Shown one piece after another: positions 1 through 8,071 of a stretch of DNA of 64,000 bases. The stretch comes from CBDCAS01 sp965214015 (GTDB lineage Bacteria; Pseudomonadota; Gammaproteobacteria; Coxiellales; Coxiellaceae), in contig CBDCAS010000020.1 in assembly GCA_965214015.1 (NCBI GenBank), positions 62,001 to 126,000 on the forward strand, in the 5' to 3' direction. How positions within the stretch are numbered: the stretch's first letter is position 1; each line of letters opens with the position of its first letter. Both the position numbers and the translations under genes were made by a program. The notes below the pieces were generated by a model. The model saw only the letters and a program-made list of their open reading frames with translations. It had not been told where the DNA came from and did no database searches.

Positions 1-1749
1 TCTCTTACAAGTTGCACAATCAAACCAGAACCCTCTCCCTACCCAACAAATCAGTATCTACAAAGGGCAGCACAAACATCTGGTAATACTCAGACAATGT
101 ATCTGTTAAAAGCAGCCCATCAACTGCTCAATAAGCAACAGAGTGCCAGAGCACAAACTATACTTAATCAAATTGATAATAATTTACCCTCATCACTCCA
201 GATTAAAAAACAACTCATCTATGCCCAGTTACTTATCTCTTACCACCAAGATGCCCATGCCTTACATAAACTACAAGCGATGAACAGCGATCGATCTTCC
301 TGGTTAGATGAAGACCGTATTGAATGGCACATTCTCATAGCAAAAGCCAGTCAAAATCTAGGCGATCTTAATACCAGTGTGCAACAACTTAGTGATATGA
401 TCGACTTGCTTCCTCAAAGTGAAAGAAAGAGAGCTTTGCTCTCCATTTGGAATACTCTAGAAAATACAGCCCCATCACGTATTCACCCTTTGTTATTGCA
501 AGCAAGCACGCCTACCGTTAAAGGGTGGCTTTCATTAGCAGCTATCGCCCACCAAGGTGACCTATCGTCCCAAGAGCTAGGACAACAGGTGCAGCATTGG
601 AAACTAGAATACCCGAACCATCCTGCTATGGCATTGCTATACCCAGACACACAAAAATCAAATAGACTATCTAAAGATCCACCAAAACATATCGCCTTGT
701 TACTGCCGTTAACAGGGCAATATGCAAAAGCAGGTCATGCTATTAGTCAGGGCTTTTTTGCAGCTTACTACCAAGCAAAACAAGAACACCCACCAACACC
801 AGAAATTACCATTATCAATACTGATAATAAAAACATTGCTAAAATCTACCAAATAGCGACCCATCAAGGGGCTGATTTTGTCGTTGGGCCATTGATTAAA
901 AATAATATCTCTACTCTTACCCAGTCGATACCATTGAGCATCCCTACATTAGCTCTAAATACTGTATCCAACCTCAATGATAGTAACTTGTACCAATTTG
1001 GCTTATTGCCAATGGATGAAGCACAACAAGTAGCTATGAAAGCTTGGAATTCACACCACTATAGTGCATTAGTGATCATCCCAAAAAATCATTGGGGAGA
1101 GTCGATTGCAGATACCTTTGCAAAAACATGGCACATTCTTGGCGGAGGTATTGTCGGAACACTAGAGTACACTGCTCAAACCCATCTTTTTTTAGATATT
1201 CGCCATCTACTCAACATTGATCAAGCTATAGAAGATAAAAAAATATTAAGAAGCCTACTAGGGGAACGGCTGCGTTATGTCCCTAGACGCCGCAAAGATG
1301 TGGATATGATTTTCCTTATAGCAACACCCTCCATAGCTCGACAAATTCAGCCCATATTACATTATTTCTATGCAGGAAATATTCCGATTTACTCTATCTC
1401 CAATGTCTACTCGGGCCGACCCAAGGTAGGTTTCGATAAAGATTTAGAGGGTATTTACTTTCCTGATATGCCATGGGTACTTAGTACACACATGAAACCT
1501 GAGACACTCAATCATATTCGAGAGAAAGTAAAACAATTATGGCCTCAAACTTATAACAGTGAACCTAAACTGATTGCACTGGGAGTTGATGCTTATAATA
1601 TGATCATGCAACTTAGTAAGATGACAATAATGCCTGAGCTGGGTATCCCAGCAGCAACTGGCACCTTATATTTGAGTAAAAATCATCATATTTATCGTAA
1701 ACTCTGCTGGTCGAAAATTAATAAAGGCTTTCCCCTATCAATTCCATGA
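1..1749 (+). CDS. lpoA: LpoA, outer-membrane lipoprotein activator of penicillin-binding protein 1A (5' end cut by window)
   Basis: The reading frame is open from base 1, so the true start lies left of the window; the first ATG, at 97, is internal. The window begins inside a lipoprotein signal: S-L-T-S-C with the lipobox Cys at 13-15. An alpha-helical, TPR-like N-terminal half follows. From about base 690 (KHIALLLPLTGQYAKAGHAI) there is a periplasmic-binding-protein-like fold, as in LpoA/YraM. In the family this protein reaches from the outer membrane to stimulate PBP1a transpeptidation. The 582 residues seen are shorter than the E. coli protein (about 678). It overlaps yraN by 4 bases (ATGA), and the order lpoA-yraN-diaA-dolP matches E. 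coli. Confidence 0.88.
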   Translation, partial: SLTSCTIKPEPSPYPTNQYLQRAAQTSGNTQTMYLLKAAHQLLNKQQSARAQTILNQIDNNLPSSLQIKKQLIYAQLLISYHQDAHALHKLQAMNSDRSSWLDEDRIEWHILIAKASQNLGDLNTSVQQLSDMIDLLPQSERKRALLSIWNTLENTAPSRIHPLLLQASTPTVKGWLSLAAIAHQGDLSSQELGQQVQHWKLEYPNHPAMALLYPDTQKSNRLSKDPPKHIALLLPLTGQYAKAGHAISQGFFAAYYQAKQEHPPTPEITIINTDNKNIAKIYQIATHQGADFVVGPLIKNNISTLTQSIPLSIPTLALNTVSNLNDSNLYQFGLLPMDEAQQVAMKAWNSHHYSALVIIPKNHWGESIADTFAKTWHILGGGIVGTLEYTAQTHLFLDIRHLLNIDQAIEDKKILRSLLGERLRYVPRRRKDVDMIFLIATPSIARQIQPILHYFYAGNIPIYSISNVYSGRPKVGFDKDLEGIYFPDMPWVLSTHMKPETLNHIREKVKQLWPQTYNSEPKLIALGVDAYNMIMQLSKMTIMPELGIPAATGTLYLSKNHHIYRKLCWSKINKGFPLSIP

Positions 1750-2114
1750 CGACCACTCAATCACATAAAGATAAAGGAAGACAGGCAGAGCAAGCAGCAC
1801 AAGCCTACTTAGAAGCAAGACAGCTCTATCTTATTGATAGAAATTATTCTTGTCGTTATGGTGAGATCGATTTAATTATGCAGGATAAAAAAGTCTTAGT
1901 GTTTATCGAAGTAAGATCGCGACAGACATCTGATTATGGCAGCAGTATAGAAACAGTAGGTCTGCATAAACAATCTCATATTATTCGAAGCGCATTACAT
2001 TATCTACAAAGCAAGCATTTATATGATCAAATTGACTGTCGTTTTGATGTGATAGGTCTTGATAAGCTTGGTAATATTGTCTGGATTAAAGACGCATTTC
2101 AGGTAGAATATTGA
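1746..2114 (+). CDS. yraN: YraN/UPF0102 family nuclease-fold protein
   Basis: This 122-residue protein has the UPF0102 layout: an N-terminal KGRQAEQAAQAYL helix, then RYGEIDLI and VFIEVRSR, which together carry the restriction-endonuclease-like acidic residues (E/D...EVR) of the family. The biochemical role is not firmly established; a Holliday-junction or DNA-processing nuclease is the usual guess. It starts with ATG inside the end of lpoA (ATGA overlap), implying translational coupling. Only 3 bases separate it from diaA. Length is normal for the family. Confidence 0.88.
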   Translation: MTTTQSHKDKGRQAEQAAQAYLEARQLYLIDRNYSCRYGEIDLIMQDKKVLVFIEVRSRQTSDYGSSIETVGLHKQSHIIRSALHYLQSKHLYDQIDCRFDVIGLDKLGNIVWIKDAFQVEY

Positions 2115-2117
2115 CTC

Positions 2118-2717
2118 ATGAATCTTACAGAACACATTAAAAATACCTTCAACGACAGCATCCAAACAAAAGCTAATGCTTCCGAGCTATTAGTTGAACC
2201 TATTATTCAAGCAGGTGAAATGATGGTCCAATGCCTGCTCAATAATCATAAAATAATGAGCTGTGGTAACGGCGGGTCAGCTGCTGATGCACAGCATTTT
2301 TCTTCTGAGCTATTAAATCGTTATCAAGTAGAACGCCCCGGACTGCCTGCTATCGCGCTTACTACAGATACTTCAACACTGACCTCAATTGGCAATGATT
2401 ATGACTTTACTAGTATATTTTCCAAACAGATTAAAGCGCTTGGACAAGCTTGTGATATTTTATTGGCAATTTCAACGAGTGGAAACTCCAAAAATATCGT
2501 GTCTGCTATCGAAGCTGCGCACCAAAAACGCTGTTCTGTAGTAGCGCTTACTGGATGTGATGGTGGCTTGATCACCAAACAACTCCATAAGCAAGATATC
2601 GAAATCCGTGTTCCAGCAAATAGTACAGCCCGTATTCAGGAAACCCACCTACTCGTGATCCATTGTCTGTGTGACATTATTGAGCGACAATTATTTGAAA
2701 CAGGAGATACTCCATAA
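2118..2717 (+). CDS. diaA: DiaA/GmhA-type SIS-domain protein (probable DnaA initiator-associating factor)
   Basis: The 199-residue protein is a single SIS (sugar isomerase) domain. Sequence signatures are SCGNGGSAADAQHFSSELLN at about residues 48-67 and ISTSGNSKN at about 120-128, the phosphosugar-binding loops shared by GmhA and DiaA. The position between yraN and dolP is that of E. coli diaA (yraO), which binds DnaA and times replication initiation. On sequence alone sedoheptulose-7-phosphate isomerase (gmhA) remains possible; context favours DiaA. One base separates its stop from the dolP start. Confidence 0.82.
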   Translation: MNLTEHIKNTFNDSIQTKANASELLVEPIIQAGEMMVQCLLNNHKIMSCGNGGSAADAQHFSSELLNRYQVERPGLPAIALTTDTSTLTSIGNDYDFTSIFSKQIKALGQACDILLAISTSGNSKNIVSAIEAAHQKRCSVVALTGCDGGLITKQLHKQDIEIRVPANSTARIQETHLLVIHCLCDIIERQLFETGDTP

Positions 2718-2718
2718 T

Positions 2719-3288
2719 ATGAAAAAATTATTTTTACTATGTTGCTTGGCCCCATTATTAAACGGTTGTGTTGCTGCTGCACTCGTAGGCGGTGCGACTG
2801 CAGCTAGTATTGTAGTCTATGATAAACGTAGCTTTAAAACGATGAGTCAAGATGAACAGGCTTCTGCACACGGACAAAGATTGATTAATGAGAGTCATCT
2901 ACTAAAAGGCCGCTCACATATTTCTATTGCGACATTTAACCACATTATGCTAATGGTAGGGCAAGCACAAACACCTGAGTTGCGCGCTTATGCTTACAAG
3001 CTAGTGAAAGATAATAGTAAAAATATACAACGTATCTACAATGAAGTTACTGTCTCAGGCATTCCCTCTTTTTTACAGCGTACCAACGATTCATGGATAA
3101 CCACTAAAGTAAAAACTGCAATGTTAGGCACAAAAGGTCTACATTCCACTCAAATTAAAGTCGTGACAGAGGCCAGTATAGTCTATCTGTTAGGAGTAGT
3201 TAGTCGAGAACAAGGTGAGCGTGCTGCTAATGTGGCTAGGCACATTCCTGGCGTTAGAAAAGTAGTTAAAGTATTTCAATATATTTAA
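2719..3288 (+). CDS. dolP: DolP (YraP), BON-domain outer-membrane lipoprotein
   Basis: I place the start at ATG 2719 rather than upstream, because MKKLFLLCCLAPLLNGC is a lipoprotein signal with lipobox L-N-G-C (Cys 17) and begins one base after diaA stops. The protein is then 189 residues, close to E. coli DolP. Two BON-type segments follow: one around residues 45-110 and a second, ending in HIPGVRKVVKVFQYI, at the C-terminus. In the family DolP sits at the inner face of the outer membrane, binds anionic lipid, and supports envelope integrity and BAM function. It is the last gene of the lpoA block. Confidence 0.88.
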   Translation: MKKLFLLCCLAPLLNGCVAAALVGGATAASIVVYDKRSFKTMSQDEQASAHGQRLINESHLLKGRSHISIATFNHIMLMVGQAQTPELRAYAYKLVKDNSKNIQRIYNEVTVSGIPSFLQRTNDSWITTKVKTAMLGTKGLHSTQIKVVTEASIVYLLGVVSREQGERAANVARHIPGVRKVVKVFQYI

Positions 3289-3333
3289 AATGAGATTCAA
3301 GATAAAACATGAAAATAATATCAAGGAGCTAGA

Positions 3334-4026
3334 GTGACATTAAATGCAGCTATGCAATTTCTTGCGATTGCAATAATTCCCCTTATTTTTGCCATTACAC
3401 TACACGAGGCAGCTCATGGGTGGATCGCTAGTAAGCTGGGTGATACCACAGCATTAATGCTTGGACGTGTGACATTAAATCCAGCAAAACATATTGACCC
3501 TCTTGGCACCCTTATTTTTCCCATTGCAACACTACTGCTAAGTGGTTTTATGTTTGGCTGGGCAAAGCCCGTTCCTATTAACTATCGCAATTTACATCAT
3601 CCACGACGCGATATGTTTTTGGTCGCTCTTGGAGGCCCAATGGCTAATCTATTGATGGCATTTATTTGGGGAGGAATTGCAAAATTGTCTTTACTACTCG
3701 CTATGCCTATTAATACTCTCCCTATACTCAAAGTCACAGCAACTTTTATCCATCTTAGTAGTCAGTTTGGTGTACTTATCAACTGTATCTTTTTGTTGCT
3801 CAATCTACTCCCTATTCCACCCTTAGATGGCAGCCGCTTAATATCATCGATCCTACCACCGACTTTTGCACATATTTATGAAAAAATTGAGCCATTTGGC
3901 ATTTGGATCTTACTTGGCTTATTGATTTTCGGCCTCTTAGGACTCATTCTTTGGCCATCTGTTCAATGGCTTACAGCGTTTATTAGTCGCATTTTTAATA
4001 TTACTCCTTTTCAGCTTCTTCAATAA
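3334..4026 (+). CDS. site-2 protease family (M50) membrane zinc metalloprotease
   Basis: The start is GTG at 3334, preceded by an AAGGAG ribosome site at 3323-3328. The 230-residue protein is largely hydrophobic. The HExxH zinc motif lies in the first membrane helix (His24, Glu25, His28 in LHEAAHG). The second conserved motif, N-L-L-P-I-P-P-L-D-G, supplies Asp165. This is the compact, PDZ-less S2P type (FtsX/YwhC-like) that cuts substrates inside the membrane. No substrate is evident from context. It stands alone after the dolP block. Confidence 0.85.
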   Translation: MTLNAAMQFLAIAIIPLIFAITLHEAAHGWIASKLGDTTALMLGRVTLNPAKHIDPLGTLIFPIATLLLSGFMFGWAKPVPINYRNLHHPRRDMFLVALGGPMANLLMAFIWGGIAKLSLLLAMPINTLPILKVTATFIHLSSQFGVLINCIFLLLNLLPIPPLDGSRLISSILPPTFAHIYEKIEPFGIWILLGLLIFGLLGLILWPSVQWLTAFISRIFNITPFQLLQ

Positions 4027-4112
4027 TGAACAGAAAGTAATTTTTCTTATTTAAAAAACAATAAGTTAGACAACTTGGTGCTCTATACAACTAGTCTATA
4101 ATGAACTGATAA

Positions 4113-4155
4113 TTTAAGATTTCTTAAGCCTAATTTAAGCTTAATTTCATATAAT
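4113..4155 (+). promoter_or_regulatory. phased YTTAAG hexamers with a TATAAT -10: PmrA-like response-regulator site
   Basis: Upstream of the PAP2 gene, TTTAAG (4113-4118), CTTAAG (4123-4128) and TTTAAG (4134-4139) lie 10 and 11 bases apart. CTTAAT follows at 4140 and a TATAAT -10 at 4150-4155, 26 bases before the start codon. The pair at 4123-4139 fits the PmrA box YTTAAK-N5-YTTAAK exactly. The pattern is seen directly; assignment to a PmrA-family regulator is inference, and AT-rich DNA lowers its weight. Confidence 0.45.
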
Positions 4156-4181
4156 GGCTCTAAATTAATGCAAAAAATAAT

Positions 4182-5117
4182 ATGTTTCAAAAACTTTTAG
4201 GCTTCTATCAACGATACTTAAGAAATGCAGACAAAATTATGCTGGGATTGCTGGCAATAGCAGCCATTATCGGCATAACGTATATCATTTCAAATGCAAT
4301 AGGCCACCAATACCCAGGGAATCAGTTTGTTAGCTGGCGACTTTTTATTGGCTTACCTTTTATGATAGCTCTTTATTCCACTGCCCTATTTGCTCAACAA
4401 ACCTCTCCCAGAATAGGATTTATTACATGGACTTATACTAATTATTTTTTTATGCTGCTGTGTCTAGGAACATTAGCCTACGGGGTACAGTTTACCCCTT
4501 TTCATCCCATTGACTCTGCTCTGATCAAAATAGACCAAGTACTTGGCTTTAGCCAAACAACGTTATTAAACTGGACATATATACATCATTCATTGGCTAT
4601 ATTATTGAATCAAGCCTATTCACTCATAGGTATCGAATTGAGTTTTATCCCCCTAATCCTAGCATTCCTTCTTGATCGACGTGCTGTTAAAGTGCTTTTC
4701 ATAGCTATTATTTTTTCTTTTATTGTAGGAACAACTATTTACTACTTCTTGCCAACAACTGCACCTGCATCGATGTTTTTAAATTCAAATTTTGCACAAC
4801 AACAACATGATACATGGATTAAATTCTTTGAAATTCATCATCATTTACTTATTACAACACAAGAAGGGGGCCTAATTGCATTTCCTTCCTTCCATGTCAT
4901 TTGGTGCATCTTATTAGCTTATGCCCTAAAAAGAAAAAAAATAATCTTCTATCCTATTGTACTGCTCAACACCTTTATTATTGCATCAACTGTACTACTA
5001 GGATGGCACTACTTAGTCGACGTAGTAGGTGGGTTCGCAGTAGCAATTTTAGCTATTTGGATCGCCGAAACTATTTATAAAAAATACATTATAAAAGAGC
5101 GAATACCAACAACCTAG
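4182..5117 (+). CDS. PAP2-superfamily membrane phosphatase/phosphotransferase
   Basis: The 311-residue protein has about six membrane helices. Two PAP2 catalytic motifs are visible: PSFH with His238 and G-W-H-Y-L-V-D with His276 and Asp280. The arrangement, with a long N-terminal membrane part and the motifs near the C-terminus, resembles the Aur1/inositol-phosphorylceramide-synthase-like (PAP2_3) branch more than the small UppP-like enzymes. Substrate candidates are undecaprenyl pyrophosphate, lipid A phosphate or a phospholipid headgroup. The phased YTTAAG boxes upstream would suit a regulated lipid A or envelope modification enzyme, but that is inference. It converges on sspB 13 bases downstream. 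Confidence 0.75.
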   Translation: MFQKLLGFYQRYLRNADKIMLGLLAIAAIIGITYIISNAIGHQYPGNQFVSWRLFIGLPFMIALYSTALFAQQTSPRIGFITWTYTNYFFMLLCLGTLAYGVQFTPFHPIDSALIKIDQVLGFSQTTLLNWTYIHHSLAILLNQAYSLIGIELSFIPLILAFLLDRRAVKVLFIAIIFSFIVGTTIYYFLPTTAPASMFLNSNFAQQQHDTWIKFFEIHHHLLITTQEGGLIAFPSFHVIWCILLAYALKRKKIIFYPIVLLNTFIIASTVLLGWHYLVDVVGGFAVAILAIWIAETIYKKYIIKERIPTT

Positions 5118-5130
5118 ATATAAGATCTTT

Positions 5131-5541
5131 TTACTTAACAAGTCTTAAATCAGGCTTACGGTAGCGCGATGTTTTTTTCTGCCTAGAAAGTTCGATATCT
5201 GTACTATCTGCATCCTCTTTATCATCAAAGATCATCCCTCGTCCATTTTCAAAGGCATAAATTGCCATAACAGAAGACATTGGAGCATAAATATGGTAGG
5301 TAATACCAGAAAAACGCGCATCAAACTGAATATCAGTATTCACTATTTCTAAATTACGCACTGCCATTGGGGCAACATTTAAAATAATTTTTCCATTCTC
5401 AACATAGTTTTCAGGAACTTCAACCTGCGATGCCATAGCATCTACTATGATATAAGGTGTCATTTGATTATCAATTAACCATTCATAAATTGCACGAATA
5501 AAATAAGGACGACTAGAGGTCATGTGTTTCTCTAAATTCAC
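5131..5541 (-). CDS. sspB: SspB, ClpXP protease specificity adaptor
   Basis: The 136-residue protein matches SspB throughout: RPYFIRAIYEWLIDNQMTPY at the N-terminus, the NVAPMAVRNLE core that grips the ssrA tag, and a flexible tail ending R-K-P-D-L-R-L-V-K, the ClpX-binding motif. It delivers tmRNA-tagged proteins to ClpXP. The GTG at 5541 gives a length matching E. coli at the N-terminus; ATG 5523 is the alternative. Either start overlaps the end of sspA, as is usual in the rplM-rpsI-sspA-sspB operon. Confidence 0.92.
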   Translation of the reverse strand: MNLEKHMTSSRPYFIRAIYEWLIDNQMTPYIIVDAMASQVEVPENYVENGKIILNVAPMAVRNLEIVNTDIQFDARFSGITYHIYAPMSSVMAIYAFENGRGMIFDDKEDADSTDIELSRQKKTSRYRKPDLRLVK

Positions 5542-6145
5542 GTTCTACTTCCGATAAACTCACTTGAAAAGAATCTCTTGCGAACAGACGATCACTATAT
5601 TCCCGAATCGCTTTTGCGCCACGAGGTATTTCAATACCATAGGAAGGTAGGCGCCATAACAAGGGGGCTAAGCAACAATCTACCAGAGTAAAGTCTTCAC
5701 TTAAAAAATAAGGGGATTCTGCAAAAACAGGAGCGAGCCCAACCAAACCTTCCTTTAATTCAGCGCGTGCAGACTTTGATATTTTTTCATCTTCACTGCT
5801 TATTTGAGGTAATAATGAGTACCAATCTTTTTCAATGCGATACATCATTAAACGACAACGCGCACGTGCTACCGGGTACACAGGCAATAAGGGTGGGTGT
5901 GGGAAACGCTCATCTAAATATTCCATAATGATAGGCGCTGTATAGAGCACTAACTCACGATCTACTAAAGTGGGAATCGAACGATAAGGATTAAGCTCAG
6001 CCAAATCTTCACAAAAAGGACCTGAATCAGCGTTTAAAATATCAACATTGACTGCTTTCTCCGCCAAAACAATACGGACTTGCTGGCTGTAAACATCATC
6101 AGCTCCTGAATACAGCGTTATTATGGAACGTTTTAGAATAGTCAT
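5513..6145 (-). CDS. sspA: SspA, stringent starvation protein A (glutathione S-transferase fold, RNA polymerase-associated)
   Basis: The 210-residue protein has a thioredoxin-like N-terminal half (ITLYSGADDVYSQQVRIVLA, then ELNPYRSIPTLVDRELVLYT) and an all-helical C-terminal half, the GST architecture of SspA. In the family it binds sigma-70 RNA polymerase and redirects transcription under stress; in Francisella it pairs with MglA as part of a virulence regulator. Position directly after rpsI and overlapping sspB is conserved. The SspA-type proline-rich loop is present, and no glutathione-catalytic role is expected. Confidence 0.9.
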   Translation of the reverse strand: MTILKRSIITLYSGADDVYSQQVRIVLAEKAVNVDILNADSGPFCEDLAELNPYRSIPTLVDRELVLYTAPIIMEYLDERFPHPPLLPVYPVARARCRLMMYRIEKDWYSLLPQISSEDEKISKSARAELKEGLVGLAPVFAESPYFLSEDFTLVDCCLAPLLWRLPSYGIEIPRGAKAIREYSDRLFARDSFQVSLSEVEREFRETHDL

Positions 6146-6197
6146 TACTTTCCCTTAAACTAAATTGAGTTGCAAAAGCAACTTACAATCAGCTTTA

Positions 6198-6653
6198 TTA
6201 ACGTTTAGAGAACTGAGTTCCTTTACGTGCTTTGTGACGACCTACTTTTTTACGCTCAACACCACGCGGATCACGTGTTACAAAGCCCGCCTTACGAAGA
6301 ATGTGACGCCAACTATTACTAGTAGCTCCCGCTCCCTCTAAAGCTCCTGATCTTTCTTCTTGCTCTTCATCTTCATCATAAGCAAGCAAAGCTCGCGTGA
6401 TGCCATGACGTATCGCCCCTGCCTGTCCACTAATACCACCTCCTGAGACAGTGATATTAATATTGAAACGATTGACAGCTTTCAGCGCAACAAGAGGCTG
6501 CATAACTACCATACGAGCTGTCTCACGGCTAAAAAACTCTTTAAGAGATTGATCATTAATTAAAATAGCCCCTTGTCCTTGCTTTAAGAACACACGGGCT
6601 GAAGAAGTTTTACGACGACCAGTGGCTGAGTATTGTTTTGCTGCATTGACCAT
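6198..6653 (-). CDS. rpsI: 30S ribosomal protein S9 (uS9) with an acidic insertion
   Basis: The protein has ATGRRKTSSARV near the N-terminus, GGGISGQAGAIRHGITRAL in the middle and the conserved tail ending G-T-Q-F-S-K-R, whose last residues reach the P-site tRNA. At 151 residues it is about 20 longer than E. coli S9. The extra length is one block between A-Y-D-E and LRKAGF: 24 residues stand where E. coli has five, beginning DEEQEERSG. The frame is intact on both sides, so this is a true insertion. The gene lies 3 bases after rplM. Confidence 0.95.
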   Translation of the reverse strand: MVNAAKQYSATGRRKTSSARVFLKQGQGAILINDQSLKEFFSRETARMVVMQPLVALKAVNRFNINITVSGGGISGQAGAIRHGITRALLAYDEDEEQEERSGALEGAGATSNSWRHILRKAGFVTRDPRGVERKKVGRHKARKGTQFSKR

Positions 6654-6656
6654 ATC

Positions 6657-7097
6657 TTACCTACCTTTCTCAAAATCAATTATGCGAGGCTTTTGCATTT
6701 GATGCGGATGCTGCGCTCCCATATAGATTTTCAACTTCCTTAACATTTTTCGTCCTAAAGGACCTTTTGGCAACATGCCTTTGACGGCTTTTTTTAAAAT
6801 ACTTTCAGGATTTTTTTGCAGTAATGCTGCAAAATTGATCGTTTTAAGCCCACCAGGATAACCTGAATGACGATAATATTTCTTATCTGTCATTTTATTA
6901 CCAGTGACATTAACTTTATCAACATTCACTACAACAAAAAAGTCGCCCGTATCACAGTGCGGCGTAAATTCTGCTTTATGCTTACCACGCAAACGATAAG
7001 CTAACTCACTTGCTAAACGGCCCAGTGTTTTACCACTGGCGTCTACTAAATACCACTTTTGCTTAACGCTATCTACTGCTGCCATATACGTTTTCAT
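6657..7097 (-). CDS. rplM: 50S ribosomal protein L13 (uL13)
   Basis: The 146-residue protein shows the full L13 pattern: KQKWYLVDASGKTLGRLAS, RLRGKHKAEFTPHCDTGDF, and VKGMLPKGPLGRKMLRKLK near the C-terminus. It is an early-assembly large-subunit protein that binds 23S rRNA. It is the first gene of rplM-rpsI-sspA-sspB (minus strand). The 244-base gap upstream must hold the operon promoter and any leader. I see only A/T-rich sequence there, with a small inverted repeat, TGATTTT/AAAATCA, near 7270-7288. Confidence 0.95.
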   Translation of the reverse strand: MKTYMAAVDSVKQKWYLVDASGKTLGRLASELAYRLRGKHKAEFTPHCDTGDFFVVVNVDKVNVTGNKMTDKKYYRHSGYPGGLKTINFAALLQKNPESILKKAVKGMLPKGPLGRKMLRKLKIYMGAQHPHQMQKPRIIDFEKGR

Positions 7098-7341
7098 AGG
7101 GAAAACTCACTCAAAACAAAAGGGGAAGATAGTACCTCACTCCTGTGACTTAGACAAGGCCCTGCTTTGCACTTATAGCTGCGATAAAAATTCAAATATA
7201 AGCCTAAAAAGCGATATTCTCCCTTAAAATCATGTGCTTTTTATAAAATTTATGCTATTTTTGATTGAAGCTGATTTTTTATAAAATCAACACCTTAAAA
7301 ATAAGTTTTACTAAAAAATAACTGACAGAGAGGGATACGAA

Positions 7342-7881
7342 ATGCCACGTAAAGCTAAAAAAACAACTCGAAAACGGGTAGCTCGAAAAGTGACAGCCCG
7401 TAGAACAGCCAAGCGTAAAGCTCCAAAACGCACTACTACTGCTAAAAAATCAACGAGACGACACCACAAAGCCGTTAAAAGAAAAAAAGTAACGACTCGT
7501 AAAACAGTAAAAGCGGCTGCAGTTAAAAGAAAAGTGCCTAAATCAGCTAAAAAAGTCAACGTAGGCAGTTTGAAACAAGCCTATACAAAGTCTCAAGTTA
7601 TGAGCTATCTTGCTGATTGCACTGAATTAACCAAAAAAGACATATCCAATGTTTTTGATGCGCTAAACCAACTCATGGAACATCATCTCAAAGGCCGCAG
7701 TGGCCCAGGTGAGTTTACTCTACCTGGCTTTATGAAGTGTGTCATAAAACGCAAACCTGCAACAAAGGCGCGTCCAGGCGTTAATCCATTCACGGGTGAA
7801 TCGATAATGATTAAAGCAAAACCTGCCCGCAATGTTGTTAAAGTGCGTCCTTTGAAAAAATTAAAAGAAATGTGTAAATAA
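7342..7881 (+). CDS. HU-family DNA-binding protein with a histone-H1-like basic N-terminal tail
   Basis: The 179-residue protein has two parts. Residues 1 to about 70 are almost entirely Lys, Arg, Ala and Thr in short KKxT/KRK runs, like the tail of histone H1 or bacterial Hc1/AlgP proteins. The rest is an HU/IHF-like domain: helices from SQVMSYLADCTELTKKDISN, then the DNA-arm signature PGVNPFTGE. It should compact or bend DNA in the nucleoid. SD GAGGGA precedes ATG 7342, and a strong terminator follows at 7901, so it is monocistronic. Similar tails occur in nucleoid proteins of intracellular bacteria; a developmental role here is inference. Confidence 0.85.
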   Translation: MPRKAKKTTRKRVARKVTARRTAKRKAPKRTTTAKKSTRRHHKAVKRKKVTTRKTVKAAAVKRKVPKSAKKVNVGSLKQAYTKSQVMSYLADCTELTKKDISNVFDALNQLMEHHLKGRSGPGEFTLPGFMKCVIKRKPATKARPGVNPFTGESIMIKAKPARNVVKVRPLKKLKEMCK

Positions 7882-7900
7882 GCATTACTTTAGTCTTTAA

Positions 7901-7925
7901 AAAGCCCCTACATGGGGCTTTTTTA
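7901..7925 (+). terminator. rho-independent terminator after the HU-like gene
   Basis: AAGCCCC and GGGGCTT form a perfect stem around a 5-base loop, followed directly by a T-rich run. It lies 20 bases after the stop codon of the HU-like gene. The A-run before the stem could also support termination on the minus strand, but no gene there needs it. Confidence 0.85.
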
Positions 7926-8071
7926 TTTTAGACAGCTCCTGATATTTAATTTGCTTATTTAAACACACATATGTCGCAAATTAAGATGTTCATTTGAGCA
8001 TAAACCTTTATACTGATAGACTACCTACACTATTTTGTAGTAGAATCTTGCAGAAATGCGAGGTGTGATCG

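Noticed and set aside
7311..7559. 82-residue reading frame antisense to the HU-like gene
   Set aside because: It mirrors the low-complexity Lys/Arg/Ala codons of the real gene on the other strand and has no ribosome site or recognisable domain.
7945..7964. PmrA-like box before the coiled-coil gene
   Set aside because: The two TTTAA units are 13 bases apart, not 11, and no suitably spaced -10 follows.
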